A stretch of DNA of 64,000 nucleotides. Origin: Dillenia suffruticosa. Lineage: Eukaryota > Streptophyta > Magnoliopsida > Dilleniales > Dilleniaceae. Of this stretch, positions 37,450 to 49,739 are shown piece after piece. The position numbers were made by a program, and so were the translations under genes. The notes beneath the pieces are model-generated. The model did not search any database and was not told the DNA's origin. It was given only the letters and a program-made list of their open reading frames with translations. Position 1 is the stretch's first letter, and each line of letters begins with the position of its first letter. The DNA lies in NCBI GenBank assembly GCA_033439265.1, contig JAVTVX010000017.1, positions 3,381,001-3,445,000 on the forward strand, given 5' to 3'.

Positions 37450-39640
37450 TGATTTTTAGAACCCGACTTCGGTCGGTCGGTGCAAGAGCCGAGTCCTTTT
37501 AATATTTAAATTAAGGTGAAGGCGGAAGACTTTTAGAAAGTATTTCTAATATAAAAGATATTAATATGTAATTATTTTAATAAATTTTATAAAATAATTT
37601 ACTTTTTTATAATTTTTTTTTTGCAAAAAATTATTTTAATGAAAAATAAAATAAAGAAAAACCCAAAATAAACTCAAATTTCCAAATAAATCAAGTTAAT
37701 AATCAATAAAAATAAAATATCTTAATGCATTATATTTTTCATAAAAAACTTTTGACAGTGATTTTAATGTCAATGAATAATTTTATATTTTCCCTAAATT
37801 TTACTATATAATCCTCAATGGATTTTAAAAATTAATAAACTATCATACATTTTTGTAAATATTTTTCAAAGATTAATGATCAAAAATCAAAATATAACAT
37901 TAAATGAATCTCTATTTTTTGCATAATCCAAAAAAATAAAATGCTAAACATTTGATATCCAAGTAAATATTATCAAATCAAAGTCCTTTCATACTCCAAC
38001 ACATCCTTGTTAGTGCAAGAAAACTTGCTTCAAAAAAAGCCTTTCTTTCTTTTATTGGTTTGAGGAAGGAAGAAGAACATAAATTATTATTTGCTTGGGG
38101 TAAGGGTTATCGGTAGGATTAAATTATAAAATGAACTTTCATTTTAAATAAAGATTTATTTGAACCAAAAATTACGTGAAGGGTAACTTAGCATGAACTT
38201 TTGATAATTGTTAAGGCCATGCAAATGCCAATAATGTCTTCTTACTCTTTATGTTACTGTCTCCTGCAACTCCCCAAGTTCATATTTGGGTACGAGTCAT
38301 GCTCTTTATATCATGCTAGCGGTCCCGATTTACAGAGCAGCTTACGACTTATATCATTTTTTGTAATTGAGTTAATAATAAATATTATTTAATTTGAACA
38401 CTTCATGGTATGTACAAATTTTATATTTGATTTATATGAAAAAAAAAATAGTTAAAAGAAAATCAATATTGCTTTTGAGAATCTTTTTTTTTTTTTTTTT
38501 ACATAAAAATCATGCGTTTATGAAAATTTCAATATTAGATCTCTGAAAATATATTTAAACAAGATCTCTCAATCATGTATACATGTTAAGAAGATTTATT
38601 TGTAAAGTGATATTTTATTTAATTTTATTTCTTAATTAATATAAGAATATTATTTAATGGGTAAGTATTATATTATTATAAGAAAATATGTTAGTATTAA
38701 GAAATAATTAACATGGGAGAAGAGATGACGCCAAATGAATAATGAGAAGGGTGCAGACAACCAATAATAGAGGTCACCTTCAAGCCAATTTCCTCTGCGC
38801 ACAGATACAAACGAATTTCGAGTATTTTCTACGTTGTGATGTGGGGCGCCGTTTGATTGAGTCAGAGTTATTGCGTTGCAGGGACAACAATCAAACACCA
38901 TTTGATCATTGTCAGTAGATAGAGGAGATCTGGGATTAAATTAATTACTAAAAAGAAAAAAAAATAGTCAAACATGAAAAATTTCCAGGCGAGGAAGCCA
39001 CGTAGGCAGCCACGTAACATACGAAACCAACGACCAATTTGCGTAAGGAAGCGATCCATCACGTCTCCCACGAGAACGTGTTGTTTCCCAGATATCAAAC
39101 GTTAACAGCGGTATCTCCTGACACACCCTATTCAGAGTCCACACCCCAACTTACAAATTGATCTGCTGACGTGTCACACGCCATCCATTCGTCATTTTCA
39201 AGAAAAATAAAAATGCACACACATCAAACCTCCCTCCCCCCCTCCCTCTTCCCATTTGTGAAAGGAACCATTGGCGGTGGTGGCTATCTATCGGACTCGG
39301 CCTTCGATTTCTCTTTCTGGGTCGGTTTGATGGTACAAGCCACATCACGCCATTCTTTTGTTGTTTCAATTATTTGAATTTTTCCTTTTTTTTTTTTTTT
39401 TTTTCTAAATGGGATGTCTTTCCGATTTGGCCTTTAAATCCAATTCAATTATATGAGGTTGGCACATTCGAATATTTTTATCCGAATATGCTTTTTAAAC
39501 TTAAATAGTTGTCATCTCCCATTCGTTGGTTTCTTTTTTTTTTTTTTAAATTAAATTTATGAGGTTTTCCCATATGGGTTGTCCTCAGAAGAGGAGAATC
39601 CTTACGGGATTTTCTTTTGGGGTAACATGGTATCTGAGTA
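37450..39640. other. Upstream region of PAH2
   Basis: No gene. AT-rich to about 38700. The more GC-rich 38990-39180 contains several ACGT cores (CCACGTAG, CCACGTAA, GAACGTGTT), bZIP/bHLH-type sites whose use here is not shown. Confidence 0.45.
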
Positions 39641-39755
39641 AGATTTCGTTGTAAACCCGACATTAGAATTAATTTTCTGTTGTTGGCTGTTGAGAACAAT
39701 TTAGGAAGATTTCTGTGTATTTTTTAATTGGTTTTCTTTTACCTTGTTTTTTTTC

Positions 39756-39820
39756 ATGGGTTTGATTCTGATTGGTGAATTTCGTTCCTAAAAGGGCTTA
39801 AATTTCTGATGATCTATTGA
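39756..39820 (+). promoter_or_regulatory. Two short upstream ORFs before PAH2
   Basis: ATG at 39756 opens 11 codons (MGLILIGEFRS) ending in TAA at 39791. ATG at 39809 opens MIY and ends in TGA at 39820. The main ATG is at 39851. They count only if the leader starts upstream, which the long T-rich stretch suggests. Confidence 0.4.
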
Positions 39821-39850
39821 GGGTTTTGTTGATTTTTTTGGGGGAAAAAG

Positions 39851-42800
39851 ATGTCTGCTGTAGAGAGGATAAGCAGCTACATCTCACGAGGTGTATATAC
39901 AGTCTCAGGTCCATTTCATCCATTTGGAGGAGCTGTGGATATAATTGTCGTAGAACAACAAGATGGGACATTTAAATCCTCACCTTGGTATGTCAGATTT
40001 GGGAAATTTCAAGGGGTTTTGAAGTCAAGAGAGAAAGTGGTTGATATTTGTGTAAATGGGGTTCAAGCAAATTTCCATATGTATTTGGATCATAAAGGGG
40101 AAGCTTATTTTCTAAGGGAGGTTGATGTGGAGGAAGGAGGACATGATCATTATCCCTCGTCTTCGGGTGATGAGACTGATCGGCAATCCAATTTCAAGAG
40201 GGCTATAGTGAAGTCCAGGAGTTGCGAATTTGATGCTAAGGAGTCTGAGACTATGACTGAGATTGATGTGAGCAATGGGAAGATTTTAGCTAGAAAAAAT
40301 TCGCGGAGGTCCAAGATTTTAGGGCTTGTTTTCGGGAGGAAATCGATGAAGGAGAATGAATTTAGGAAGGCAGAAGACGGAGCTGGTGTACAACGGGTGA
40401 ATTCGTTAGAAAGGGCAGAGATTGCAGCTGATTTGTTGGAAGTCAGGTGGTCTACCACACTTGCCACTAGGAAATATAGGAAAGATAAAGCTTCTAGATT
40501 CTCTGATCACAAGGGAGTGAACCCAGCGGAAAATGCAACCATTGTGTCTGAGAAAGTTATAGAAAGTAGAGATGGAAATTATTGGGAAGAAAAATCTTAT
40601 GAAGTCATATCTGAGGTTTCAAGAAACACTGATGAGTTGCGGAATGCAGATTATCAGAAGGAAAACTGTGAGTTGGATTCATTCTTCCCAGAAGCTGAAA
40701 GTCCGAAGGAGCAGTTTTGTAATGGAGGTATTGTTGAAAAAGATGCTGATTCTGATGAAGTGGGAAAAGTTGATAATGTTAAACATTTTGTGTATTGTGA
40801 AGCTTCGGAGTCTACAATAGTGGGATGGGATGGTTCCACGGAAGAAACCCATAAGACAATGTACATTTCTCGTAGTATTGATGGCCAAGTCCAAGTTGTT
40901 ACTGAATCTCTGCATGAGACCAGGGAGGTGATAGCCGATCAAGACTTTTCACCAGAATCAAGCATTTATGAACGAAAGGAAACGAACAGCTTAACAATTT
41001 CAGGTGAAATGGATTCTAGTAACTCCTCTCGCAATCATTATCTTGTTGATAGCGAAGGAACTTCAATGAACCCAGTTGAAAATGACATTGTACCTGAATC
41101 TCTAGCAAAGGATAACGATTCAGAGACAGAACCCATGGAGGAGGTCTCTGATAAGCAATTCCAAGAAACAGTTCAACCCCAGTCTTCTTTGCCTGATGGC
41201 TCCAGGGAAATGAACTCTGAAAAGCCTTGTTTGGTACCAGAGTGCCATGATCAACTGCCATCTGTTGATCCAACCCCTGGTCTGGTGGAAGAAATTAGGC
41301 TATCGGGCACTTGTATGCCTGAAATTCAGCAGGCTATGGAGTTTGATGACCCTGATGATGGTGTTAATGGTGATTCTGTCACAATGAATGAGATCAAACT
41401 TTCACCATTGGGAAGTTTCGAGGAAAAAGAAATCCTGCTTGGAGACCGCAGTAGTTCTGATTACAGTGCGAGTCAGTCCCCCCGTTCAATGTCACCGGAT
41501 CTTATGGAGAAAGAGCAGGATACAGTAACTCCTCCAGAAGGCATTGAAGAGGCAGATAATATGCGCAGTCCAGTTCAGGACTCCCCTTATTCTTTAGAAT
41601 CGTCACCTTGTGAGTTCAAGGACATGGATGAAATATCAAGCTCAGCATCCAGCTCCAGCCCCATTGCTATCCCTAGAAGTGATGAGGCTGTTCCTGAGAA
41701 TGGTCAGAGGCTAGTAAATTCTCTCCCCACTGTGGAGGTGCATGATGATAGCAATGTTTATCTTCCTTTAAGCCGTTCCCTAGATTCAAACCTGAATACA
41801 TTGGTTAGGAATGATGTCTTAGACAAAGAACAGCAAACGGCTCAGAAACAGCCTACAGGAGAGGAGAGCAGCGTACTTGAGCAGTTCGGTTCAGCAAACC
41901 CTGCAGTTGGTATGAAAAAATTGCTTTTCAGTTACTTATGTTCCATCTATGCTTGTGGTTGTGTTTATAGTTATATTAAACTTTGAGTCTATGTTGCCAA
42001 TCTCATTAGTTTTACATTAGAACTGAATCAAGATCACCTAGTTAACAACTCTCCCTGTAATTTTTAAATATGGTGTTAATGGTACTTGACAACTAGCTGC
42101 ACTTTTTCCTAGCTTCTGGCCCTTTTATTCAGACTCTACTTCTTAGATGCAATTGCCCTCTGTGTCTTGAATAATGAACCTCTTCCTCATTAAAATTAGA
42201 ATTTTAGGCATTCCTTGTGCTTCATGCAGAAATTTCTCTTTGCGAGCACTTGTTATATGAAGGAATGGGCCTTGATGCTGCTTCTAAGGCATTCAATGCC
42301 GAAAAATTGGACATAGACAAATTTGCATCTCTGGGTCCTGATATTGCAAAAAATGATAGGCTTGTTGTAAGAATTAATGGTCATTATTATCCATGGAAAG
42401 AAGCACAACCAATTATATTAGGGTTGGTTTCATTTGGAAAAGATCATATATTTGATCCAAAAGGCAGGATAGCAATTGAATGAGTTGACAGAACTCTTCG
42501 AGGTAATCCAACAGAAGTAATTGTTGCCTCAGGTGGAAGCTGGAAAATCTGGCCTTTCTCGTTTAAAAAATCAAAATCCAAGAAAGATGTTTGGCAAACT
42601 CTTGATGGTACTCAAAATCTAGACAGATCAGAGAGTGGTACTGGCTCAAGGGATGAAAGTTTTCCTAAAACTAAGGCTGCTAAAAAGAAAGTGAGGGTCA
42701 TCATTCCAACATCTGAAGAGTTGGCATCCATGAATCTGAAGGAGGGGAAGAATGTCGTAACCTTCACATTCTCGACTACGATGTTGGGAAAGCAGCAGGT

Positions 42801-45577
42801 CCATTTTTTCTGTCTCATTGCTGCATTTCTGTCCATAATTTCTCTTTTACTTATCTTCCTTTGCTGGCTTCTTCTTTGTTTGCTAAGCAAATGGTATGTG
42901 AATTTAACAGGTTGATGCCAGAATTTATTTGTGGAAATGGAACACACGCATAGTGATATCAGATGTTGATGGAACGATTACCAGGTAAGGAATTGAGCTT
43001 CTATTTCTACCCGGTGCTTACATAATTTTTTCCTGTCAAAGATAATAACAAGTATGGTTAGAATACTGGATGAGATACTCATATCTTAACCTCCTAGAGT
43101 TGATCCTGAACTATAGGATAGGGTTATGGTCATGTTTTTCTTAATTTCAAACTGCTGAAGGCCTGTGTAGTCCTCCATAACATTTGTTTCCTTAATAGTT
43201 TTCTTTAGCTTCCTCCTGATAGTTCATTTGTTATGGGTCCAATGCGATGAGATCAGGAACCCTGTGTTTTACATATAATCTTGTTTCAGAATATGCACCA
43301 CATGTATTCTACTGCTTTTAGAATATCAATTATGACTTTGTTTCTTCTGCTCATTCCTACCTTATGCTTTTAACTTTTCCCAAAGGCAAAAATTATTATG
43401 ATAGATGCTTCTAAAAATCTTGTGCTGCTTTTTCTTGGTTACAGATCAGATGTTCTGGGGCAATTCATGCCCTTAGTTGGAGTAGATTGGTCGCAGACGG
43501 GTGTAGCGCATCTCTTTTCCGCTATCAAGGTCTGTGGCATCTCACTTGGTATCTCTTTAGGCAGCCAGTCTAATCAAATCTCTTTTACCATGATTTATTT
43601 TCCATTTGCCTTTCAATTCTCTCTCTCATAGTTTTGCTAGGGAAAAAATCTTCGTTGCTGATTTAAATCTCAATTCATGACGTGGATTATTTATTTTTGG
43701 TACATGGTATATATCCACATTATTTCCTTCTTTGCAGGATAATGGGTATCAATTGCTTTTCCTCAGTGCACGTGCCATTTCTCAGGCTTACCACACTAGA
43801 CAGTTCTTGTTCAGCCTCAAACAGGTTTTGTGAAGATAGCTGAAATTTAGCATTGGATTTGATTTTTAGCTTTTTTATCACCAAGATTGCCCAGTGATAT
43901 ACCTTATTTTGTATATCCCAAGCACCTTCACTTAAACAAGTCCATCCATTTCACATTGCAGGATGGGAAGGGTTTACCAGATGGGCCGGTTGTTATCTCT
44001 CCTGATGGACTTTTTCCATCTTTGTATCGGGAAGGTAACGGGTATATGCCTCTATTCCAAATAAAGTCATAACTGGGAATGTTTCAGAATTCTGCATTTT
44101 AACTTGTATGCTAGCATCTGAACTTTTGGAGTTGTAAAAACTTTTTCCCAAAAGTCTCCTATGGCCATAATTTTTATTCATGATACCCATGATTTAAATT
44201 TAAAACTGGACAAGCCATATGAACTTGTTATGTGTTAAAAGAACGGTTTTTTTGGGCATCCCACATGAAGATTAGATCTCTAGATTGCTTATTTGTACTT
44301 AACAAATCAAGAAGAAAGAGGTTTAAAAGGGAAAAAAAAATTCAAGTATGAAGATGTACAGAACAAAATTGAGTCATCGCTATTATGAGTTTATAAGTTA
44401 ATTTAGAAGACCTCCTCCATTGAGTTCTAGCTTGGTTAACCTTCTAGTGAACAATATGTGAGGGTCATGGCTCATGGCTTTCTTTCTCTTCCAATTATTG
44501 GGTCCAAGAATGCCAAATCTGAAGATTCTTGGATGCTTAACTGCTGGATAGTAGTGGTACAAATGGTTTTTGAAATTCTGGAGTTCCCTAGTCTTCTGAA
44601 GCACCATTTCTACTCGGTACAATTCGAGGAGCAGATCCATCCTGGTTCTGGAAATGAATGATTAGATTCGCTTGTCTGTCTTGACTTACAATGTCATCAT
44701 ATATTAACATTAGTTATGTTCCATGATGATTGTTGGCATGAAAATTTGGAAACACATTTGACAAACCAAATACTTGTGCCATATAGTTATTATGTGTCAG
44801 GTCTATTCTTTCATTTGCATGGACTATGATTTTTATGTTACTCTGTTTGGTGCAGTCATAAGAAGAGCTCCACATGAATTCAAGATTGGATGCTTGGAGG
44901 TTAGTCAGTTTTGGCCAAGTTTATTCTTGTATTTATCATACCGTTATTCTCAAAATTAATATTGTAATTCCCAGTTGAACCATGATGTATTACTGAAATT
45001 TATAATTCTTTTGTCAAAATTTCCAGGATATCAAGGCATTGTTTCCCTCTGATAGCAACCCATTTTATGCTGGTTTTGGAAACAGAGATACGGATGAGAT
45101 TAGCTATCTCAAGGTTGGAATCCCAATTGGAAAAATCTTTATTATCAACCCCAAGGTAATTTTAGGTGATATTCAGAGTCGAATTATTGAAAGCATCAGT
45201 TTATGCTGTTTTTAGTATTATTATTATTATCATCATAATAAAAGTTTTGTTTATGGTGGTTTTGTGTTTAACAGGGTGAAGTTGCAGTCAATCGCCGTGT
45301 TGACACAAAATCATATACTTCGCTTCATGCTCTTGTTAATGGCATGTTTCCAGCCATGTCGACATCTGAGGAGGTATTTTTCTGCTGTCTCTTTTCTCAT
45401 TTTGGACTGAATATGGGTTATTCTGGTCCACTTATTCCTCTACATGGCAAGAAAACAGCTCCTCATTTTCATATTGTGTTTTGTTCTGTCACCGACCTTC
45501 TCCTCTATCACTTGTTTTAGGAGGATTTCAATACATGGAATTTCTGGAAACTTCCACCTCCTGATATTGATATTTGA
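39851..45577 (+). CDS. PAH2: PAH2-type lipin phosphatidate phosphatase, interrupted by an in-frame TGA
   Basis: Ten GT-AG exons stay in one frame for 1092 codons: 39851-41909, 42230-42798, 42911-42984, 43445-43529, 43738-43824, 43962-44034, 44856-44899, 45027-45155, 45275-45373 and 45521-45577. The N-terminal lipin domain ([17 protein letters not shown]) lies in residues 1-100. A long acidic, serine-rich middle follows. The catalytic C-terminal lipin domain has the HAD motif DVDGT (codons 894-898) and ends [12 protein letters not shown]. Lipins dephosphorylate phosphatidate to diacylglycerol; plant PAH1/PAH2 act in ER phospholipid control and galactolipid supply under phosphate starvation. 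The EISLCEHLL...YYPW block resembles Arabidopsis PAH2. Codon 771 is TGA (42481-42483), before the catalytic domain, where relatives have Arg after IAVD. All other codons and splice sites look intact. It could be a young pseudogene, an allele, a sequencing error, or spliced around. Confidence 0.9.
42481..42483 (+). other. PAH2: Premature in-frame TGA in PAH2
   Basis: The frame reads ATAGCAATTGAA TGA GTTGACAGA. One C-to-T change from CGA (Arg) would create it, the classic outcome at a methylated CpG. Downstream the frame is open for 321 more codons with conserved sequence. Confidence 0.85.
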
Positions 45578-46503
45578 AGGTGCCAACACGATCTCACTGC
45601 TCAATTTCCTGATGGGGAAGCAAATGGCTGTTGAACTGCCTGCTCCGGATATTTTCAGGTAATTTCTGCCTTCTAAGTTTTCAGTGTTCTTGGGTAACGC
45701 AATAAGGCCTTCGATATTATCTTGCATATGCAATCTGTGCTCCATTTCAAGGCATCCAATCATCATTATTTTCATCAGACTGCTCTTTAATTCCTGCATG
45801 CCCTCGAGCATTCAACTTTGACGTTGTAGTACCAGTTACCAACCCTAGGTCACTAGCTACTCTCTAGAAACCACATTATGCTTTCATGAAATAAGGGTTG
45901 TGTTGGCAATGAAAAATATCATTTCCCTTTTTTCACAATAAGTACAACTGCACTGGTCTTAGAAAAACATGTATTGACAAATTTTTAGGTCATTTGCAGC
46001 CAAGAAACCAGCGTGCTAAGTGAAATTCCACATTCATTCCTCTTTCTATGCTGGGGATGGTTGAGTGATTGCCGGGGAAAGTGAAGTGTGTTGTATTGTA
46101 CAGCTTATGTCACGGCCACAAGGATTGAAATAAACAGAAATCATCTGCATTGCGCCAATTTTCTTTACAAAATTGTATAGTGTATGATCATGATGTGTAC
46201 ATGGACAATGGAAAGTTGTCTTGCAAGCTTGTCCACTGAAAATGTCATCACCAAGACAGGATGCATGATAACTATCATGTATAATGCTGATTTTGTTAAG
46301 CAGATGATATCCGATCACAAGTTGATGGGAAATGTTTTGTTAGTGGTAAGGTTTCACTATATGTTGTAACAACGTACTTGTCCTGTACACGTTTCTCTTG
46401 GAGAAAAATATGCTTGGAAACCCTTCTTGTAAATCTTCAATTCACCGTTGAATAATCGCCTAATAATTCCATCTATTTTGAAGTTTTAAATTTGTAATTT
46501 TAG
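45578..46503 (+). other. PAH2 3' region
   Basis: No separate gene. Likely contains the PAH2 3' untranslated region and flanking DNA. Confidence 0.4.
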
Positions 46504-46661
46504 CTGGCAGACGAGCAGGTGGACCAGCATCTTCATATCAAGCCTTTTACAGCAATAACTTATCTAAGAGAAATAACTCCTCCGAAGACATTCGGACTTA
46601 TTTTGTCCGTTCAAAGCCAATCTCTGTTTGGGGAGCTTTGTCCGATCATTCAGCCCCACAA
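46504..46661 (+). pseudogene. Exon-like fragment of an unrecognised protein
   Basis: After an acceptor-like TTTTAG at 46503, one frame stays open and protein-like (AGRRAGGPASSYQAFYSNN, then YFVRSKPISVWGALSDHSAPQ) to a donor-like CACAA|GTATGT at 46661. No flanking exons were found. I do not recognise the family. It may be a stray exon carried by duplication. Confidence 0.3.
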
Positions 46662-46746
46662 GTATGTATTCGTGTCAAGATGACACATCCGACTAGAGCG
46701 ATATAACACCCCCTCCCCCCGGCGGCGTCCATTATTAGCTTTCCCA

Positions 46747-47060
46747 CCGATAAAAATATAAAATAAATAATAATATAAATATTAAAGATAATTGAATATG
46801 ACTAAGATACAATATTACAATATTAGAGATAAAAGAATAATGTAATAGTATAAATCTAATATTATATTGTTTAAATAAATAATTATAATAAATTGAGTTT
46901 ATATAGAAAATACAATATCATAAATATAGAAATAGTTATTACAAATATAAAATATAAAAATATGAAAAATCAAAAAAATATTAAAATCAAATCAATAAGT
47001 AATTTGATTTGAATATATAATATATTTCTTAATATTCTTCTCAAACTTAATATAGTGTAG
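46747..47060. repeat. AT-rich dispersed repeat, copy 1
   Basis: Starts GATAAAAATATAAAAT and ends ...GATTTGAATATATAATATAT. Diverged relative of 47435-47690 and 54755-55020. Confidence 0.6.
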
Positions 47061-47099
47061 TAAAAATTACTTGAATTTGAAAGATACTATATATGTATA

Positions 47100-47395
47100 T
47101 TGAAGAGCTGATTTTCGGAATTGATCAAGGCTCCTCTGGAAGTATGTGTGGGTGCGTAATGAATAGCAGTTTTTTTCCGGAATGGATCAGGAGTCTTTTG
47201 GAGGCATATACAGGTGCATATTAAAGAGTAACTTTACCAAAACGATCATGAATCTTCTAAAAGTGTGTGCGGGTGCATATTGAAAATTATTTTTTTTTCA
47301 AAATGGACCATTGTTCTTCTGGAGTCGCGTGCAAGTGCATATTAAAGAGTAGTATTTTCAGAATGGACTAAGAATTTTCTAGAGACAATCACGGA
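47100..47395. repeat. Degenerate minisatellite of about 60-bp units
   Basis: The phrase GTGCATATTRAAGAGTA recurs at about 47153 (variant), 47213, 47272 and 47334. Each unit also carries a TTTTCNGAATGGATCA-like block and a TCTTCTGGAG-like block. About 4.5 units. Confidence 0.7.
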
Positions 47396-47434
47396 TTCAT
47401 AGAGACCTTTTCTTGCACAGAAACTCTCGTACTG

Positions 47435-47690
47435 TGATAAAAATATAAAATGATATGAATACAAGAGAGATGAATATGGTTATTATACCATATTAGAGAA
47501 GGAGAATAATATCATAATATAAAACTTAATACTCCATTATCTCAATATATAATTACAATAAGTTGAGTTTATATAAAAACCCATTATCACAAATATAGAA
47601 ATAGTCGTTATATAATATGTATCAAAATTAAATCAATAATTGATTTAATTTTGATATATAATATATTTTTTAATACACAGGGACCAGAAA
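47435..47690. repeat. AT-rich dispersed repeat, copy 2
   Basis: Begins GTGATAAAAATATAAAATG and ends TTTTGATATATAATATATTTTTTAA. Very close to 54755-55020, which is its counterpart in the second array unit. Confidence 0.75.
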
Positions 47691-47736
47691 CGTGAAGGAT
47701 CCATTCGATAACATGACATTCGAAACATAAATACAT

Positions 47737-47840
47737 AGGATTTGCTTAGACTATAGTGATACCCGGTAAGACCAGCTGGGCGCGACGTAGGATTTGCTTA
47801 GACTATAGTGATACCCAGTGGCTTGGCAAAGACCTCGAGG
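47737..47840. repeat. 52-bp direct duplication at the 3' end of EF-hand gene 1
   Basis: AGGATTTGCTTAGACTATAG starts at both 47737 and 47789. The second copy overlaps the stop of EF-hand gene 1. Unit B has only one copy of this segment. Confidence 0.75.
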
Positions 47841-48208
47841 CGCCTGAACTCAGCATCATCATCGATGAAGCCATTCCCATTCTTATCAGCCCACCACAAC
47901 TCGCATTCCTCCTTCAATCTGGTGAATAAACCAGCATCCTTAGCTTTGAGTGCCCACACCTCCCCTGAATCCAATCGCCCATCATTATCCTTATCAAACA
48001 TCTTCAATAAGTAGTCTTTGAATTCCTTTGGAGTCATACGCATTGGGCACCCGCGAGCGCAATTTCCAAAAAGCATTTTTTTTTCTTTTGAATTCTTCAG
48101 GACTTTACTCTGTAAATCTCTGCAAAGGGCTTGGAAATTTAAAGGAAAGACACTGAGGAGTGGTTGTGTGTGCTCTCCTGAGAGGAATTCTCCATTTATA
48201 ATGCTCAC
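47798..48208 (-). CDS. EF-hand calcium-binding protein, array gene 1, unit A
   Basis: A 136-codon frame. The first EF-hand loop is canonical: DKDNDGRLDSGE at residues 72-83. The second, DKNGNGFIDDDA (108-119), keeps the Asp/Asn ligands but has Ala instead of Glu at position 12, with Glu just after, so calcium binding there may be weak. The body resembles small plant calmodulin-like proteins (KEFKDYLLKMFD). Residues 1-55 do not look like an EF-hand protein; the start may instead be the ATG giving MLFGNCARGC or the MRMTPKEF Met. A TATA-like box lies at 48280-48295, about 75 bases before the first ATG. Compared with the unit B copy, it stops 16 residues earlier (TAA where B has AAA). Role: probable calcium sensor or buffer, inferred from the loop. 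Confidence 0.75.
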   Translation of the reverse strand: MSIINGEFLSGEHTQPLLSVFPLNFQALCRDLQSKVLKNSKEKKMLFGNCARGCPMRMTPKEFKDYLLKMFDKDNDGRLDSGEVWALKAKDAGLFTRLKEECELWWADKNGNGFIDDDAEFRRLEVFAKPLGITIV

Positions 48209-48279
48209 TCACTCAAACACTTCTACTTTATCTGTAAAGGTTACGTAATGGCTGGCACCAGGTTCCGGCTCAAAGTACC

Positions 48280-48295
48280 TTTATATATATAAATA
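48280..48295 (-). promoter_or_regulatory. TATA-box-like element of EF-hand gene 1
   Basis: On the minus strand the sequence is CTATTTATATATATAAAG, 75-90 bases upstream of the first ATG. In sister copies the same site is an expanded (TA)n tract (50048-50081, 55600-55639). Confidence 0.55.
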
Positions 48296-48709
48296 GAAAT
48301 GTTATTTATGGAGTTCATTTATTTTACAAAATTTCTAGGAAGATCCTCAGGGAGGCTGCACTGCAACTTCTCATTTAATCATAATTCTTCTTATTTTATT
48401 TTTTATTATTGAAATGCTAACTTAGTGAGGATTGCCGTGTCACGAGTCAATTATGAAATATCATTTTCCAAGAAAGGAATATTTCGTGCCCACTTTTTAA
48501 AAGGAGTAATACTACATCCACTAGACATGAGTCAGATATCAAGTAAATTAAATTTTATTAGAAATTTATATAGTAAAAATTTGAAATATTTAAAATTTAA
48601 ATAATTTTGAATTAATTAAAATATTTTTTGATCAAATAAAAAATTAAAAATATGAATAATAATTATCACATAAAATTTATTCAAATAATTATTTGATCAT
48701 TCAAGCTTA

Positions 48710-49393
48710 GTTTGGTTGGGGTGAAAAGTGAAAGGAAAAAGGGAGGGGAAATAAGAGCGGAGGGAAATGACATTTTTCACTTGTTTGGTAAGAAAGGAAA
48801 TACGGAGGGAAAAGAAATATGAGATGTAATTCTTTCCCTTTCCTCTTAAGAAATCATTTATATCTCAAAGAGGACGGAAATAGAAGGAAATGAAAATTTT
48901 GGACAAATTTGTCCTTGTTCATCTTTAATAATTACGAAATTATTCATTATTTTTTTTCTTTCAATTTTATTTAATATAAAGTAATAAAATTTAATTTCTT
49001 TTATCAATTTATTGAACAAATTATTTTTTCTAATTTTACTTTTTTACATTAATATTCTAATTTTATTTAATATAAAATAATAATGAAAATAATTTATAAA
49101 AAATAAGAAAAATATATTAAATAACTATTTTTTGAAAATATTATATTTTTTGAAAATATTTTATATTAAAAAAATAAAAAATTATGTGGTGAGAAATATT
49201 AAAAATATTATTTTACAAAAGTATAATAGTAAATACGGTGATATTTCCTTTCACTTTTTACTCTAATCAAATAAAAAAAAGTATCACCCATTTTTTTCCT
49301 TCCATTCTTATCGATCAAAAAAGAAAAAATACATTTACTCCCATAGGGTAAAATAAATCCTCCCATTCCCCTCCGTCTCCTTCCGAACCAAAC
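48710..49393. mobile_element. MITE with TTA target-site duplication (PIF/Harbinger, Tourist-like)
   Basis: A 684-bp non-coding AT-rich element. The left end GTTTGGTTGGGGTGAAAAG and the right end (read inward) GTTTGGTTCGGAAGGAGAC form imperfect inverted repeats. It is flanked on both sides by TTA (48707-48709 and 49394-49396), the target duplication typical of PIF/Harbinger. A deleted remnant sits at the same place in unit B (about 56043-56265). Confidence 0.75.
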
Positions 49394-49739
49394 TTACTCT
49401 TACTCTTTCCAACACTATGCTTTTGAATGCATTCAGGGTTGTTTGGGTTTAATTGATGGGTAAATTTTGACGCACATGAAAAAGCATATTATTATCAAGA
49501 TCTAGGAAAGTACTTTCGGCATTCCTCGAATTTCATTTCATGTGTCCCAAACCCAAATTATATAAGCATTATTCGTTGTAAATAGAGAATTTCTGAGAAA
49601 GATGATAAGGAAACCCCCTCCCGCCTCAGAAAAAAAAGGTTGAAAGACATCAAAAACAATTTTATACCAAAAACTTTCAAATTGGATCGCTCCAAAATCT
49701 AATATAAACATTCAATTAAAGATGGATTTATTCGTCTCT

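Noticed and set aside
40150..40467. Minus-strand frame inside PAH2 exon 1
   Set aside because: Shadow of the conserved lipin reading frame on the other strand.
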